DNA of 49,845 nt, taken from contig NZ_JBCMNM010000043.1 in the NCBI RefSeq assembly GCF_050459865.1, positions 1 through 49,845 on the forward strand. Direction: 5' to 3'. The DNA is from Rummeliibacillus pycnus_B. GTDB taxonomy: Bacteria; Bacillota; Bacilli; Bacillales_A; Planococcaceae. The notes below the pieces were generated by a model. It made no database searches, had not been told where the DNA came from, and saw only the letters and a program-made list of their open reading frames with translations. Positions 1-8,141 of the stretch are shown here, one piece after another. Each line of letters opens with the position of its first letter. Position 1 is the stretch's first letter. The translations under genes and the position numbers were made by a program.

Positions 1-135
1 GCTCGCTTAGCACGAAAGCGAAGTCGAATCCACTTTAGGAAAAAACCAGATTTTTACTTTAAATTTTTGTATTAAACTAGTTTTTCAGTTGCCTCCAAAT
101 AGCCGAGGGTTTCTCTAGAACAGGGGGAAAAAGAA
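1..135. other. 5' edge, leader of the ATP-grasp gene
   Basis: No gene is visible. The first 35 bases are more GC-rich than the rest and resemble the tail of the kind of intergenic repeat seen near 22.3 kb and 49.7 kb, but too little is present to decide. A ribosome binding site (AGGGGGAAAAAG) ends just before the first gene. Confidence 0.3.
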
Positions 136-1425
136 ATGAAATCTAGTAGGGGGAGAATTAATCAATATAAAATATTATTTGCTGATGAAAAATTAAGAAA
201 ATATCTCGTAAAAACAGAACTTTTTTCAGAGCAATCTTTAATAACTATGTTGAATGAAAATGAACCAATTGTAGTAAAAGCAGTATACGGTACTGAAGAA
301 ATTTGTGTTTTTCAAAAAAATAATCAATACCACATAAAAACAAATAGCAAAATAACAACTGTCATTGATAAAGAAGCACTTTATACTACATTGAAAAACG
401 AAACGAAACAACAATACTATACTATTCAAAGGTCACCAACTACGCATCAATTATTTCGACAGTTTGTAACAATGCACAGAAATACCCCATTATCTGAATG
501 GTATCTAGCTTCACAAACGAAAAAGATACATTCAACCCTCGCTAGTTTCGTTTCTGCAATCTATCTCGAAAAAATACTGAAGATTGCTATCCGCGCATCT
601 ACAAAGCTAGGCGAATCATTCTCAGATTGCCATACCATTGTGCTAGATATAGCTTGTGATTTTTATGGTGATATATGGATTTTCGATTCGGTCTTGCATC
701 TTTCAAACAGTAAATGGAGTCAGTATCATGAACTAAGAAGAAATCGTAAGCTCCATAAATATTTGCCTAATACAGAATTACTCACTCCAGAAACATTCCG
801 CCTGTATTTACAACGCTATAAATCCATCATTTTGAAGCCGTATATCGGACAAAATGGCATAGGTATTATTCAAGTTCGAAGAAAAAGCAACTCCACATAT
901 GAAATTCATACTGGAATAAAGAAAATAATACAACCAAGCATGAAAAGAGCTTTTAAGTATATTAAAAAAAAACTACTTACCGAAAACGAGTATATTGTAC
1001 AACAAAGAATTGCATTGGCAACAATCAACAAGAGTCCGATTGATATACGTGTTGTATTACAGAAAACAGATGATATTTGGAAAATAACTGGTAAGTTAGT
1101 AAAGGTCGCTGGGGAACAGTTTATTATTACAAATGCAGCCCAAAAATTACTCACGTTAGAAAAAGCTTTGTATGATGCAAAGATTACGCGAGTTGATATC
1201 AAAAAAATCGAATATCGATTGAATAAGATTTGCAAGATTGCTACAGATTTGTTAGTTGAAAATAATGCAGGGCTTAAAATAGTTGGTTTTGACATAGGTA
1301 TGACAAAAAAAGGGGAATTATGGATTTTTGAAGGTAATAAGGTTCCTGATATTAAAATGTTTAATGATTTGGAAGATAAAACAATGTATAAAACGATATT
1401 GAATATTAGAAATACCTCAAAATAA
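136..1425 (+). CDS. YheC/YheD-family ATP-grasp protein with two tandem ATP-grasp-like halves
   Basis: The 429-aa protein resembles the YheC/YheD endospore coat-associated ATP-grasp family. ATP-grasp enzymes couple ATP to carboxylate-amine ligation. The second half (about residues 205-420) has the family signatures: a KYLPNTELLTPETF lead-in, a VILKP-like strand (SIILKPYIGQNGIGII) with a glycine-rich loop, DIRVVLQK, and a closing GFDIGMTKKGELWIFEGN. The first half (about residues 18-205) shows the same order in degenerate form: LRKYLVKTELFSEQSL, IVVKAVYG, and VLDIACDFYGDIWIFDS. That indicates an internal duplication in which the first copy has lost the glycine loop and several acidic residues. 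A strong ribosome binding site (AGGGGGAAAAAG) fixes the ATG. A Mur-ligase homologue follows 56 bp downstream, probably cotranscribed. Family and duplication are supported; the substrate is unknown. Confidence 0.8.
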   Translation: MKSSRGRINQYKILFADEKLRKYLVKTELFSEQSLITMLNENEPIVVKAVYGTEEICVFQKNNQYHIKTNSKITTVIDKEALYTTLKNETKQQYYTIQRSPTTHQLFRQFVTMHRNTPLSEWYLASQTKKIHSTLASFVSAIYLEKILKIAIRASTKLGESFSDCHTIVLDIACDFYGDIWIFDSVLHLSNSKWSQYHELRRNRKLHKYLPNTELLTPETFRLYLQRYKSIILKPYIGQNGIGIIQVRRKSNSTYEIHTGIKKIIQPSMKRAFKYIKKKLLTENEYIVQQRIALATINKSPIDIRVVLQKTDDIWKITGKLVKVAGEQFIITNAAQKLLTLEKALYDAKITRVDIKKIEYRLNKICKIATDLLVENNAGLKIVGFDIGMTKKGELWIFEGNKVPDIKMFNDLEDKTMYKTILNIRNTSK

Positions 1426-1481
1426 TATATTTGAATCCATTCATCCCAGCAGTTCAAACTATTTAAGAAGAAGGTGTTATA

Positions 1482-2867
1482 TTGCAACCATTGTATGTAA
1501 AAAACATTCAAAAATTACTGCAAGGAGAATTAGTAAGTGGTTCAGTGGAGTGGCATGTCAACCATGCAATCTATTATGATCGGCATGACCTGATCCATCC
1601 TAACACACTAATGTTTGCTAATAAAAATGATTCAGTAAACTGGCGAGTAATTGACAATAAGGGCCCTTCTCTTGTCATTTCTGATAAACCTACATCGGAA
1701 CTAAAACAGGCGCTTTCTAATACAACCGTAATAAGAGTAAAAAGTGTTTTACAAGCCTATTGGACATTTATTGAATATTACAGAGGCCTTTTCCAAATAC
1801 CCGTCGTCGCGTTAACAGGGACATGTGGGAAAACCACAACCAAAGAAATGATAAAACATATTCTAAGTATTGATTGGAATGTGCAGGCATCTATTAGTAG
1901 TAAAAATGAGCCGCGTCAATCCTTACCATACTTGACAGGTATCAATGAAACAACAAAAGCTGCAGTGTTTGAGCTAGGTTTAGGAAACACGGGAAATATT
2001 AAACATCAATGTATGATTTACAAACCTACAATTGGTATCATTACAAATATTGGTGTGCATCATTTAGATGGATGCAATAATCTAGAAGGTTATATAAAAG
2101 CAAAATCAGAAATTGTAGAGGGATTATCAAATAAAGGTACATTAATTATCAACGCAGATGATGAAAATACGAAAAAAATTTCATTGCATAACTTTAAAGG
2201 CAAAATTTTACGTTTTGGCTTACAAGGACATGCGGATTTCAAAGCCTCCGATAGTCAATTTATAGAAAACGGTATGAAATTTCAACTCCATGTATCGAAT
2301 CAAACATATTCTGTGTTTGTACCTGGATACGGTGAACACCAAGTATACAATGCATTAGCTGCTATTGCTGCTGTAATAGAAATGGGTATACCTATCAATA
2401 AAGCTATTTCAGGTTTAAAGACGTTTAAACAGATGGAGAGACACCTAGAATTCTCAACGGGTTTGGGTGGAAGTACTATAATAGATGATACATGGACAAA
2501 TAACCCAACATCTGTTGAAGCAGCTCTGAAGGTTTTGGATACAATAGGAAAAGATAAGAAGGTAGTCCTTGTACTTGGAGATATTAAACGATTAGGGAAC
2601 TTCGAAAAAAAATACCATCGTGAAATCGGTACGATGGTCGCCCAAAGAAATGTTCATATGCTGATCACTATTGGAAAGAAAGCAGAAGAAATAGCAATTC
2701 AAGCTAAAAAGGAAGGAACAAATGCAGAAGTTCATATATTTGAAAATGTAAAAGGAATATTAGACATTCTGAAGCCAATCCTTGATTCTGACACAATATT
2801 GCTGATAAAAGGCCCAATGTCTAGTAGGGCTATGATTGAATTTGCAAAGAACTTAAAAAATAGCTAG
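1482..2867 (+). CDS. MurF-like Mur ligase
   Basis: The 461-aa protein follows the three-domain plan of Mur ligases. There is an N-terminal substrate domain (about 1-100), then the ATP-binding loop GTCGKTTTKEM near residue 113 and the central-domain sequence ITNIGVHHLDGCNNLEGYIKAK, whose last lysine is the usual carbamylated position. DDTWTNNPTSVEAAL corresponds to the MurF DxYNANPxS motif, and VLVLGDIKRLG and LLIKGPMSS lie in the C-terminal domain. MurF adds D-Ala-D-Ala to the UDP-MurNAc-tripeptide. The weak N-terminal domain and pairing with an ATP-grasp gene suggest a specialised paralogue instead of the housekeeping enzyme. The start is TTG, placed 7 nt after AAGAAGAAGG. A terminator follows, so the pair forms a two-gene unit. 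Confidence 0.8.
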   Translation: MQPLYVKNIQKLLQGELVSGSVEWHVNHAIYYDRHDLIHPNTLMFANKNDSVNWRVIDNKGPSLVISDKPTSELKQALSNTTVIRVKSVLQAYWTFIEYYRGLFQIPVVALTGTCGKTTTKEMIKHILSIDWNVQASISSKNEPRQSLPYLTGINETTKAAVFELGLGNTGNIKHQCMIYKPTIGIITNIGVHHLDGCNNLEGYIKAKSEIVEGLSNKGTLIINADDENTKKISLHNFKGKILRFGLQGHADFKASDSQFIENGMKFQLHVSNQTYSVFVPGYGEHQVYNALAAIAAVIEMGIPINKAISGLKTFKQMERHLEFSTGLGGSTIIDDTWTNNPTSVEAALKVLDTIGKDKKVVLVLGDIKRLGNFEKKYHREIGTMVAQRNVHMLITIGKKAEEIAIQAKKEGTNAEVHIFENVKGILDILKPILDSDTILLIKGPMSSRAMIEFAKNLKNS

Positions 2868-2877
2868 AAGAACGAAC

Positions 2878-2918
2878 AAAAGAAGCATCCTTCATTGAAA
2901 GAATGCTTCTTTTATTCT
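2878..2918 (+). terminator. Rho-independent terminator after the Mur ligase
   Basis: An inverted repeat (AGAAGCAT at 2881-2888, ATGCTTCT at 2903-2910) is followed by a T-rich tail. It closes the ATP-grasp/Mur-ligase unit. Confidence 0.75.
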
Positions 2919-2996
2919 TTGAAAATAATATTCATAGCTTCATAGTAAGCTAATTGCACATGAAAGTTTTTACTACAAATTTAGCGTTAAACTATG

Positions 2997-3935
2997 TTAA
3001 AAAACTCGTTTTGCTTTAATATAGTGTTGATTATAATAGTCAACAAACAATACTCTTGTAGTAATACCACTAGAACTTGGAATGATTAAACGTTGATCGC
3101 CGGCATAGATGGCTACCTGAGAAGGTGTAGTAGATCCCGGTACACTATTAAAGAACACTAAATCACCTTTTTTAAGATTATTTCGTGAAACAGTCGTTCC
3201 AAGATTCATTTGATCTTTTAAGTTTGTTGAACCAAGATTTACGCCACTTTTTTTAAAAACATAGTTTACAAATCCAGGACCAGTGAAACGTAAATTCTTT
3301 TCATCATTAGTTGTGCTCATTGTTACTTTATTTTTGTAATCAAAAGCATTTTGAACAATCATATCCCCTTTAGTTGCAGGATTTGCTGGAAGTAAAGTAG
3401 GTAATACTCTGCGTGCAGATACATAATTATCTGTATAATATGGCTTGCTATTCAAATCAGAAATGATGATGTTTTGTTTAGAGTCAGCCATGTGGATCAT
3501 TTTGTTATCACCAATATACATACCTACATGATCAGGATCAGTTCCTGTTTTTTTACTCTTAAAGAATAATAAATCGCCTTTTTGTAATTGATTTCTTGGA
3601 ACATAAGTACCTTGTTGAATCATATAATCTTCGTTATATGTTGCAAGATCTACGCCATTTTTCTCGAAAATGTACATTAAAAATGAAGCACAAGAGAATT
3701 TGTAAGGATAAGTTGGCTTGTACACAGTATTACTATAAGTTGCTTGACCTATTAAACTTTTACCTGTTTGGATTAGTTGGTCTGCCTTCGCCGCGACAGC
3801 TTGATCGTTATTTTGAACATTTGTGGTAGTTGCAGCTTTTACATCCATTGCTTGATTTGTTGCTGGTAATATTCCACCAAATGTGCTTAAACCTATTGTA
3901 AGTGCAATACTTGTTGTTAGAAATCGTTTTTTCAT
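2997..3935 (-). CDS. Secreted NlpC/P60 protein with one active and one degenerate domain
   Basis: The 312-aa protein has a signal peptide (about residues 1-35) and two NlpC/P60-like modules. The first (about 50-178) has the catalytic Cys82 in SCASF, His136 in DHVGMYIG and a third polar residue, His148, as in cell-wall endopeptidases that cut peptidoglycan stem peptides. The second (about 190-312) keeps the fold signatures (GFVNYVFKKSGV, LKKGDLVFF) but has Gly219 in place of the cysteine (TGPGF), Gln in place of His (SQVAIYAG) and Ile at the third site, so it is expected to be inactive. There is no LysM, SH3 or membrane anchor. AGGAGG lies 9 nt before the ATG. A WalR-like box lies about 140 bp upstream, fitting a wall hydrolase. 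Confidence 0.88.
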   Translation of the reverse strand: MKKRFLTTSIALTIGLSTFGGILPATNQAMDVKAATTTNVQNNDQAVAAKADQLIQTGKSLIGQATYSNTVYKPTYPYKFSCASFLMYIFEKNGVDLATYNEDYMIQQGTYVPRNQLQKGDLLFFKSKKTGTDPDHVGMYIGDNKMIHMADSKQNIIISDLNSKPYYTDNYVSARRVLPTLLPANPATKGDMIVQNAFDYKNKVTMSTTNDEKNLRFTGPGFVNYVFKKSGVNLGSTNLKDQMNLGTTVSRNNLKKGDLVFFNSVPGSTTPSQVAIYAGDQRLIIPSSSGITTRVLFVDYYNQHYIKAKRVF

Positions 3936-4070
3936 ATGTTTGAGTACCTCCTGTGTGCTCTTTACAAACTTAATGTTAGCAATAAAAACGGAGGGTCCTA
4001 TGAGGTAAAATTTTCCCTACCTAAGCCAAGGTAAGATGAAGGCTTGATATGTAAGGCTTGGCAAGTGGAA

Positions 4071-4096
4071 TTTACAGTTTCATTACAAATGTTACA
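4071..4096 (-). promoter_or_regulatory. Putative WalR (YycF) box
   Basis: On the minus strand the sequence reads TGTAAT-GAAAC-TGTAAA, a direct repeat matching the known WalR consensus TGTWAH-N5-TGTWAH. Another TGTAAC lies 3 bp upstream. It sits 136-161 bp before the NlpC/P60 start and points toward it. WalRK controls cell-wall hydrolases in Bacillus and Staphylococcus. No convincing -10 box was found, so this is a motif match only. Confidence 0.5.
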
Positions 4097-4302
4097 GCTT
4101 ATATTTTTTGTATTTTATTCTAAATATAGATAAAAAAACGAGTGTTCTGAAATAATTTCATAAATACTTTTCTAGTTTAAAAACACGAATATTTTTCTCA
4201 ATTCAACTATGCATTTGAACGATGAGCAAATACTTTAAATAATGAAGATATTGGTAAGAGGTGAAGAAATTGTGAAGACTTTTACTTAAACTAAATGGCA
4301 GT

Positions 4303-4821
4303 CTAGTGTAACAAGACATAAAAATAAAGCTTTGGATAAACGGTTATCTCCAAAGCTCTTTTTAATCCGAAAATTTGAGGTGGCTCAATTTTATTCATTT
4401 GTAAATATGTGGAGATTTGTCCGCGATGATGGATTTCATGTTCAGGAATTGCCATAAGTATTCTCCACGAACTAACTTCATGACCGTGAAGGGTTATAAC
4501 CTTTCTTGTCAACACATCGTTTCCGATTTTTAATAGACCCTTTGTTAGTTTAATCTGACATGCTTCTAAATAATTGGAAATATCTTTAAGAGAAGCCCCC
4601 TTACCAGTATCATGTCCTGTGTATGTCCACGAACCATGTTCAAATATACCAAGAAACATCAATCGAGAAGATGCGATATGTCGCAATAAATCACCTGTAG
4701 AAAATTTATCATCAGAAGGCTTCCAATCTAGGAATTCATTAGGTATTACTTTCACATATTGCATCGTTCGTTTATGAATCCCATTTAAATATATTACATA
4801 TTCCTTTAAATCATGAATCAT
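4303..4821 (-). CDS. DinB/YfiT-family metal-binding protein
   Basis: The 172-aa four-helix-bundle protein has the DinB-type histidines: LLRHIA near residue 48 and EHEIHHRGQIS near 126-136. DinB-like proteins in Bacillus include thiol (bacillithiol) transferases, but the substrate cannot be read here. A GGGAG ribosome binding site lies 8-9 nt before the ATG. The 3' end is odd. After IFGLK the frame runs through a strong hairpin (4328-4357), adding RALEITVYPKLYFYVLLH. Removing one A from the A5 run just before this would give GLKELWR and a stop inside the hairpin, as expected for a gene ending at its terminator. A one-base indel is therefore likely. Confidence 0.75.
   Translation of the reverse strand: MIHDLKEYVIYLNGIHKRTMQYVKVIPNEFLDWKPSDDKFSTGDLLRHIASSRLMFLGIFEHGSWTYTGHDTGKGASLKDISNYLEACQIKLTKGLLKIGNDVLTRKVITLHGHEVSSWRILMAIPEHEIHHRGQISTYLQMNKIEPPQIFGLKRALEITVYPKLYFYVLLH
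4326..4365. terminator. Bidirectional hairpin overlapping the DinB gene 3' end
   Basis: AGCTTTGGATAA (4328-4339) pairs with TTATCTCCAAAGCT (4344-4357) with one bulge. T-rich tracts follow on both strands. It lies inside the annotated end of the DinB frame. Confidence 0.6.
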
Positions 4822-4955
4822 GTAGTCACTCCCTTTTTTTTTACTTTTATTACTTTATATTCTTAATCCTATGGAAATAAACCTTTAATAGCTCCCATTG
4901 CCGACTAATTTTTTTATTCAACTGAAGGGAAGTATAGTTCAATAAAAAAGTACAT

Positions 4956-5261
4956 ATGTTTAGTTTAATTTTTATCATAAATAAAAAAAAGGACTTCAGA
5001 ATCCGCGGCCTTGCAGTGGATCGGATATCCTTATCATCCATCCCATGGTTCGGGACTATCGGTGTGGCAATTGCAGTCGTAGCCTAGGTATTATTATTTT
5101 CATGGATAAGACAAGACGCAAGAAAAGAACGCATACCGCAAGAACATGCTTTGTCAAACTGATTCAGGTTCTTTTAAAATCGATCAATCGGCAAACCTGC
5201 GGGAGCATCAAGAGAAGTGGGGTTTCTTTGTTTTAGCGTATCGAAAATAGAGGATATTTAT
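4956..5261 (+). pseudogene. Broken gene remnant, part membrane-like
   Basis: From ATG 4956 one frame reads a short stretch ending in a hydrophobic segment, IPWFGTIGVAIAVVA, then a TAG. The same frame continues VLLFSWIRQDARKERIPQEH to a TGA. A shift of one frame then gives SFKIDQSANLREHQEKWG and ends at the TAG at 5259-5261. The amino-acid composition looks genuinely coding and the segment is more GC-rich than its surroundings, so this is probably the decayed end of a transporter-like gene acquired from elsewhere. The family was not identified. The overlapping 63-codon frames on both strands look spurious. The rest of 4822-5548 holds nothing else recognisable. Confidence 0.35.
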
Positions 5262-5548
5262 TACAATAACGCGAATATTATGTAAGAGATAAACCAAATT
5301 ATATAAAATATAATTATTGAAGCGCATGCTGAAAATATAAGACGGATGGACGCGAATTTATAAGCATTCCAATATTGCCTTATTTCAAACAGGTAGCGAG
5401 CGCTTTACTGGAGTAGCAAAAAAAGTCCAATTTCTCAATTTTAATACTGAATGTTGTTTTATGCTTAGATAACATTAGTATTTTACCTTCAGAGTTAATA
5501 ATTTTAAAGAAGCAGTAATTAGTATAAGTAAGGAAAGAGAGTGAATTC

Positions 5549-5968
5549 ATGCAAATTAGAGTGGCAAATGAGTTAGACTATCCAGAATTAAGAAATGTGT
5601 ATTTGCAATCACGTCGTAAAAACTTTTTTTGGGAAAATACCGAAGAGATGTTTTTGGAAGATTTTGATGAAAATACTGTAGGAGAGTACATCGTTGTTGT
5701 CGAAGAGAACAATCATATCCTTGGATTCGCTTCATTGTACTTACCCGATAATTTTATCCATAATTTATTTGTTCACCCAGACTTTATGGGGAAGGGTGTT
5801 GGTGGACAGTTACTTAATGCTTCTATAGAGAAGATGAATCGTCCATTGAAATTAAAGTGTGTATCTAAGAATCATAAAGCAATGATGTTCTATGAACGGA
5901 ATGGATGGAAAAAGGTTGTTGAAGAGGGCAATTCAAATGATAAATATTGGGTTATGATGTATGAATGA
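5549..5968 (+). CDS. GNAT-family N-acetyltransferase
   Basis: The 139-aa protein has the GNAT layout. There is an N-terminal strand-helix (MQIRVANELDYPELRNVY), then FASLYLPDNFIHNLFVHPDFMGKGVGGQLL, carrying the acetyl-CoA loop (MGKGVG at about residues 80-85), and the late motif HKAMMFYERNGWKKV. Such enzymes transfer an acetyl group from acetyl-CoA to an amine. The acceptor cannot be predicted. The ribosome binding site is GGAAAGAGAG and the ATG lies at 5549. The gene stands alone, with a terminator about 150 bp downstream. Confidence 0.85.
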   Translation: MQIRVANELDYPELRNVYLQSRRKNFFWENTEEMFLEDFDENTVGEYIVVVEENNHILGFASLYLPDNFIHNLFVHPDFMGKGVGGQLLNASIEKMNRPLKLKCVSKNHKAMMFYERNGWKKVVEEGNSNDKYWVMMYE

Positions 5969-6115
5969 ACATGTCAATACTCTAGGCTCATTTAAAGATC
6001 AACCTGTCAGCTATTGACCTATCTAGGCGAGTATATGATGACCCACGTTTTTACTGGTTCTTTATAATTTCTATACAAAGCCACCAGCTACTATCGAGTA
6101 AGAGTAATAAAAAGA

Positions 6116-6158
6116 AGCCTAGAACCTTTGATTTAAAAGGTTTCTAAGCTCTTTTTTG
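6116..6158 (+). terminator. Rho-independent terminator downstream of the GNAT gene
   Basis: The stem AGCCTAGAACCTTT (6116-6129) pairs with AAAGGTTTCTAAGCT (6136-6150), followed by CTTTTTT. Apart from this hairpin, 5969-6407 holds no gene I can support. Confidence 0.75.
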
Positions 6159-6407
6159 TTTATGTATAAAATTGGATGAATTATGGTTTTAAAGATTTCT
6201 TTTAGACAATTAGATTATTTACATATGTTGCTATCTGTTTTCGTTTTTTGTAAATGGGGTAGAAATAAAATAAGCATTATTTACTCGCCTTAAAATTTCA
6301 TCGAACTCACGGTAAGCACTTCTTGAATTAATAAATAATGTTCTAATAGATATGGCATATAACAATGGTCCAAATTTAATGTTCGTGTTTTTTAACAAAA
6401 CTTTGAA

Positions 6408-6935
6408 TTATGAAATTGACTCTTCTAACAACCTATTTAAATCCTTTTTTGATTTGATCAAAATCACTTTATCTTGATATGGATTAAGCGTTTGTTGGAT
6501 TAAATGTTTACCCATTTTATCGTGGAATTGACTCCACTCAAACATCTTTCTCAGCATTTGAAATGTAGGCTTATAATTGGCTTGTTCAATTTTCAGTAGT
6601 TGCTTTATAAATCGTTTATTGACTCTATAGATTCTAGTAAAATACGAAGGCTCTAAATAGATAATACTGTCTGCTGATTTTAAACTTGGTGATGTCCACA
6701 GTTGATAATGTGCACCTTCAATAACCCATTTTTCATTTTCTATGATTTGCTGTAAAATTGAATCTCTTTCATCTTCTGAGCGACGAATATCACCATTTTC
6801 TGAACGAATCCAAACAATGTTATCTAATTCAAAATAATCACATTGATTAATTAAAGCGATTTTTTTTGCGATTGTAGTTTTTCCACTTCCTACAGGTCCA
6901 ATAATATGAATTTTTTGACCCAGAGATTTAATCAT
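6408..6935 (-). CDS. P-loop kinase, FlaR/adenylate-kinase-like
   Basis: The 175-aa protein starts with a Walker A loop (IIGPVGSGKTTIAKKIA, about residues 11-27) followed by FELDNIVW. EKWVIEGAHYQLWTSPSLKSADSIIYLE contains the Walker-B-like strand, and arginines (RIYRVNKRFIKQLL) could form a lid. This pattern matches small AAA-type kinases annotated as DNA topology modulation protein FlaR or shikimate/adenylate-kinase-like. They are predicted to phosphorylate a small molecule, usually unknown. The ribosome binding site GGAGGTGG precedes the ATG by 5 nt. The gene is monocistronic. Confidence 0.75.
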   Translation of the reverse strand: MIKSLGQKIHIIGPVGSGKTTIAKKIALINQCDYFELDNIVWIRSENGDIRRSEDERDSILQQIIENEKWVIEGAHYQLWTSPSLKSADSIIYLEPSYFTRIYRVNKRFIKQLLKIEQANYKPTFQMLRKMFEWSQFHDKMGKHLIQQTLNPYQDKVILIKSKKDLNRLLEESIS

Positions 6936-7122
6936 TTTCCACCTCCGCTAACTTTTTAGCTCACACATAAGTATCCATTCAAATAGTCTTTAAATTAATC
7001 ATACATAAAAAGAAAAATATTTGTTGTATATATCACATTAATTACCACATGTTACAATAAAATAAAGATAAAGGTAAAAATACAGAAGAAAAAGTAATAC
7101 CTATAAATATACAAGGAGGAAA

Positions 7123-7821
7123 ATGATGAAACTAAAAAGTGTCCTTGTAATAATTCTTCTTAGTACGTTTCTAGCTTCTTGTAGTCGGCCAATAGGTTAT
7201 TTTGGTAAATGTCCTGATGCTATAATAGAGTGGGTAGATGTGTTAATGATTCATGAAATAAAATATGAGCACCAATTTCCAGAACCACCTGAAGAGAGTA
7301 GTAATTTAAATGTTAAAAAAGGAAAGAAAATAGGCGAAGTTCTTTATAAAATGGCTGATAATGCGTGTAGTAATCATAAGATGAAAAACGGAGATGCTGC
7401 CTTTATTGAAAAAGGAACAGCTATTTATGAAGTAAATGGATATCCATCATCTTTTCTCGTTTTAGCAGATAATAAGGTATATGTATCGCATCAGAACAAA
7501 AAAGCTAAAATAGCAAAAGAATTGTATCCGCTAAAAGATTATGTCAAAAATATTTATATTGAAAGTACAGAAGATGGAAGAAGATTGCATACTTTTTCAC
7601 CTTCATCCATGAAAGAATTCATTGAAGCATGGGATAATTTAAAAGTAAAAGATGTCGATTATACTGATGAACCAATTTTTTTAGAAATAGAATTGAAAAA
7701 TGGAGTAACTTTTAGGCTTATTTATTCTGAAAAATCGAATGTTTTCCCTATTGGTGTAATGGGGAATGAAAAAATAAAAGAGATTATACAAAAAGAATTA
7801 CAACAAAGCCAGAGATATTGA
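7123..7821 (+). CDS. Predicted lipoprotein of unknown function
   Basis: The 232-aa protein has a type II signal peptide with lipobox LASC (Cys20), so it should be diacylglyceryl-anchored on the outer face of the membrane. The mature part is mixed alpha/beta with an acidic-proline stretch (FPEPPEESS, near 52-60), two cysteines (Cys29 and one in NACSNH) and the strand-rich segment GTAIYEVNGYPSSFLVLADNKVYVSHQN. No catalytic motif was recognised. An AAGGAGG ribosome binding site lies about 7 nt before the ATG. Its 3' end is followed by the promoter region of the B12 riboswitch. Confidence 0.75.
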   Translation: MMKLKSVLVIILLSTFLASCSRPIGYFGKCPDAIIEWVDVLMIHEIKYEHQFPEPPEESSNLNVKKGKKIGEVLYKMADNACSNHKMKNGDAAFIEKGTAIYEVNGYPSSFLVLADNKVYVSHQNKKAKIAKELYPLKDYVKNIYIESTEDGRRLHTFSPSSMKEFIEAWDNLKVKDVDYTDEPIFLEIELKNGVTFRLIYSEKSNVFPIGVMGNEKIKEIIQKELQQSQRY

Positions 7822-7895
7822 ATTTCAAAAAATAAGTACTATTGCTTTCTATTCCATTCCCGAGTAATATAATTAATAGAAAATTTAATAAAAGT

Positions 7896-8046
7896 ATAAG
7901 GTGCCTTTAACAAAAGGAGAATAGGGAATGAAGTGAAAAGCTTCAGCGGACCCGCCACTGTAGGGGGGAGTTTAATCAGAAATGCCACTGGACAATGCTC
8001 TGGGAAGGCCTGATGAAATGATGACCTCGAGCCAGGAGACCTGCCT
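7896..8046 (+). promoter_or_regulatory. Cobalamin (B12) riboswitch
   Basis: Conserved elements occur in the correct order: GGTGCC near 7900, AGGGAATGAAGTGAAA (7923-7938), CGGACCCGCCACTGTA (7947-7962), the second GCCACTGGA (7984-7992), GGGAAGG (8002-8008) and the closing GAGCCAGGAGACCTGCC (8029-8045). This is the classic B12-box architecture. A terminator hairpin follows, so cobalamin binding should reduce transcription of cobT. A possible -10 (TATAAT, 7868-7873) lies just upstream without a clear -35. Confidence 0.93.
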
Positions 8047-8073
8047 TAATACTTGAATAGAACAGATGATGGA

Positions 8074-8123
8074 AAAGTCTGCGGTTTATTTGCAATGCAA
8101 ATAAACTGCAGGCTTTTAATTTT
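8074..8123 (+). terminator. Regulatory terminator of the B12 riboswitch
   Basis: An inverted repeat of about 18 bp (GTCTGCGGTTTATTTGCA at 8078-8095 with its complement up to 8113) is followed by TTTTAATTTTATT. It is the expression platform between riboswitch and cobT. Confidence 0.85.
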
Positions 8124-8141
8124 ATTCGGGAGAGATGAAAA

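Noticed and set aside
906..1511. 201-codon minus-strand frame
   Set aside because: It is antisense to the ATP-grasp gene and runs into the Mur-ligase start; composition is typical of a shadow frame.
5045..5236. 63-codon plus-strand frame as a real gene
   Set aside because: Another frame in the same bases gives more protein-like sequence and the whole stretch looks decayed.
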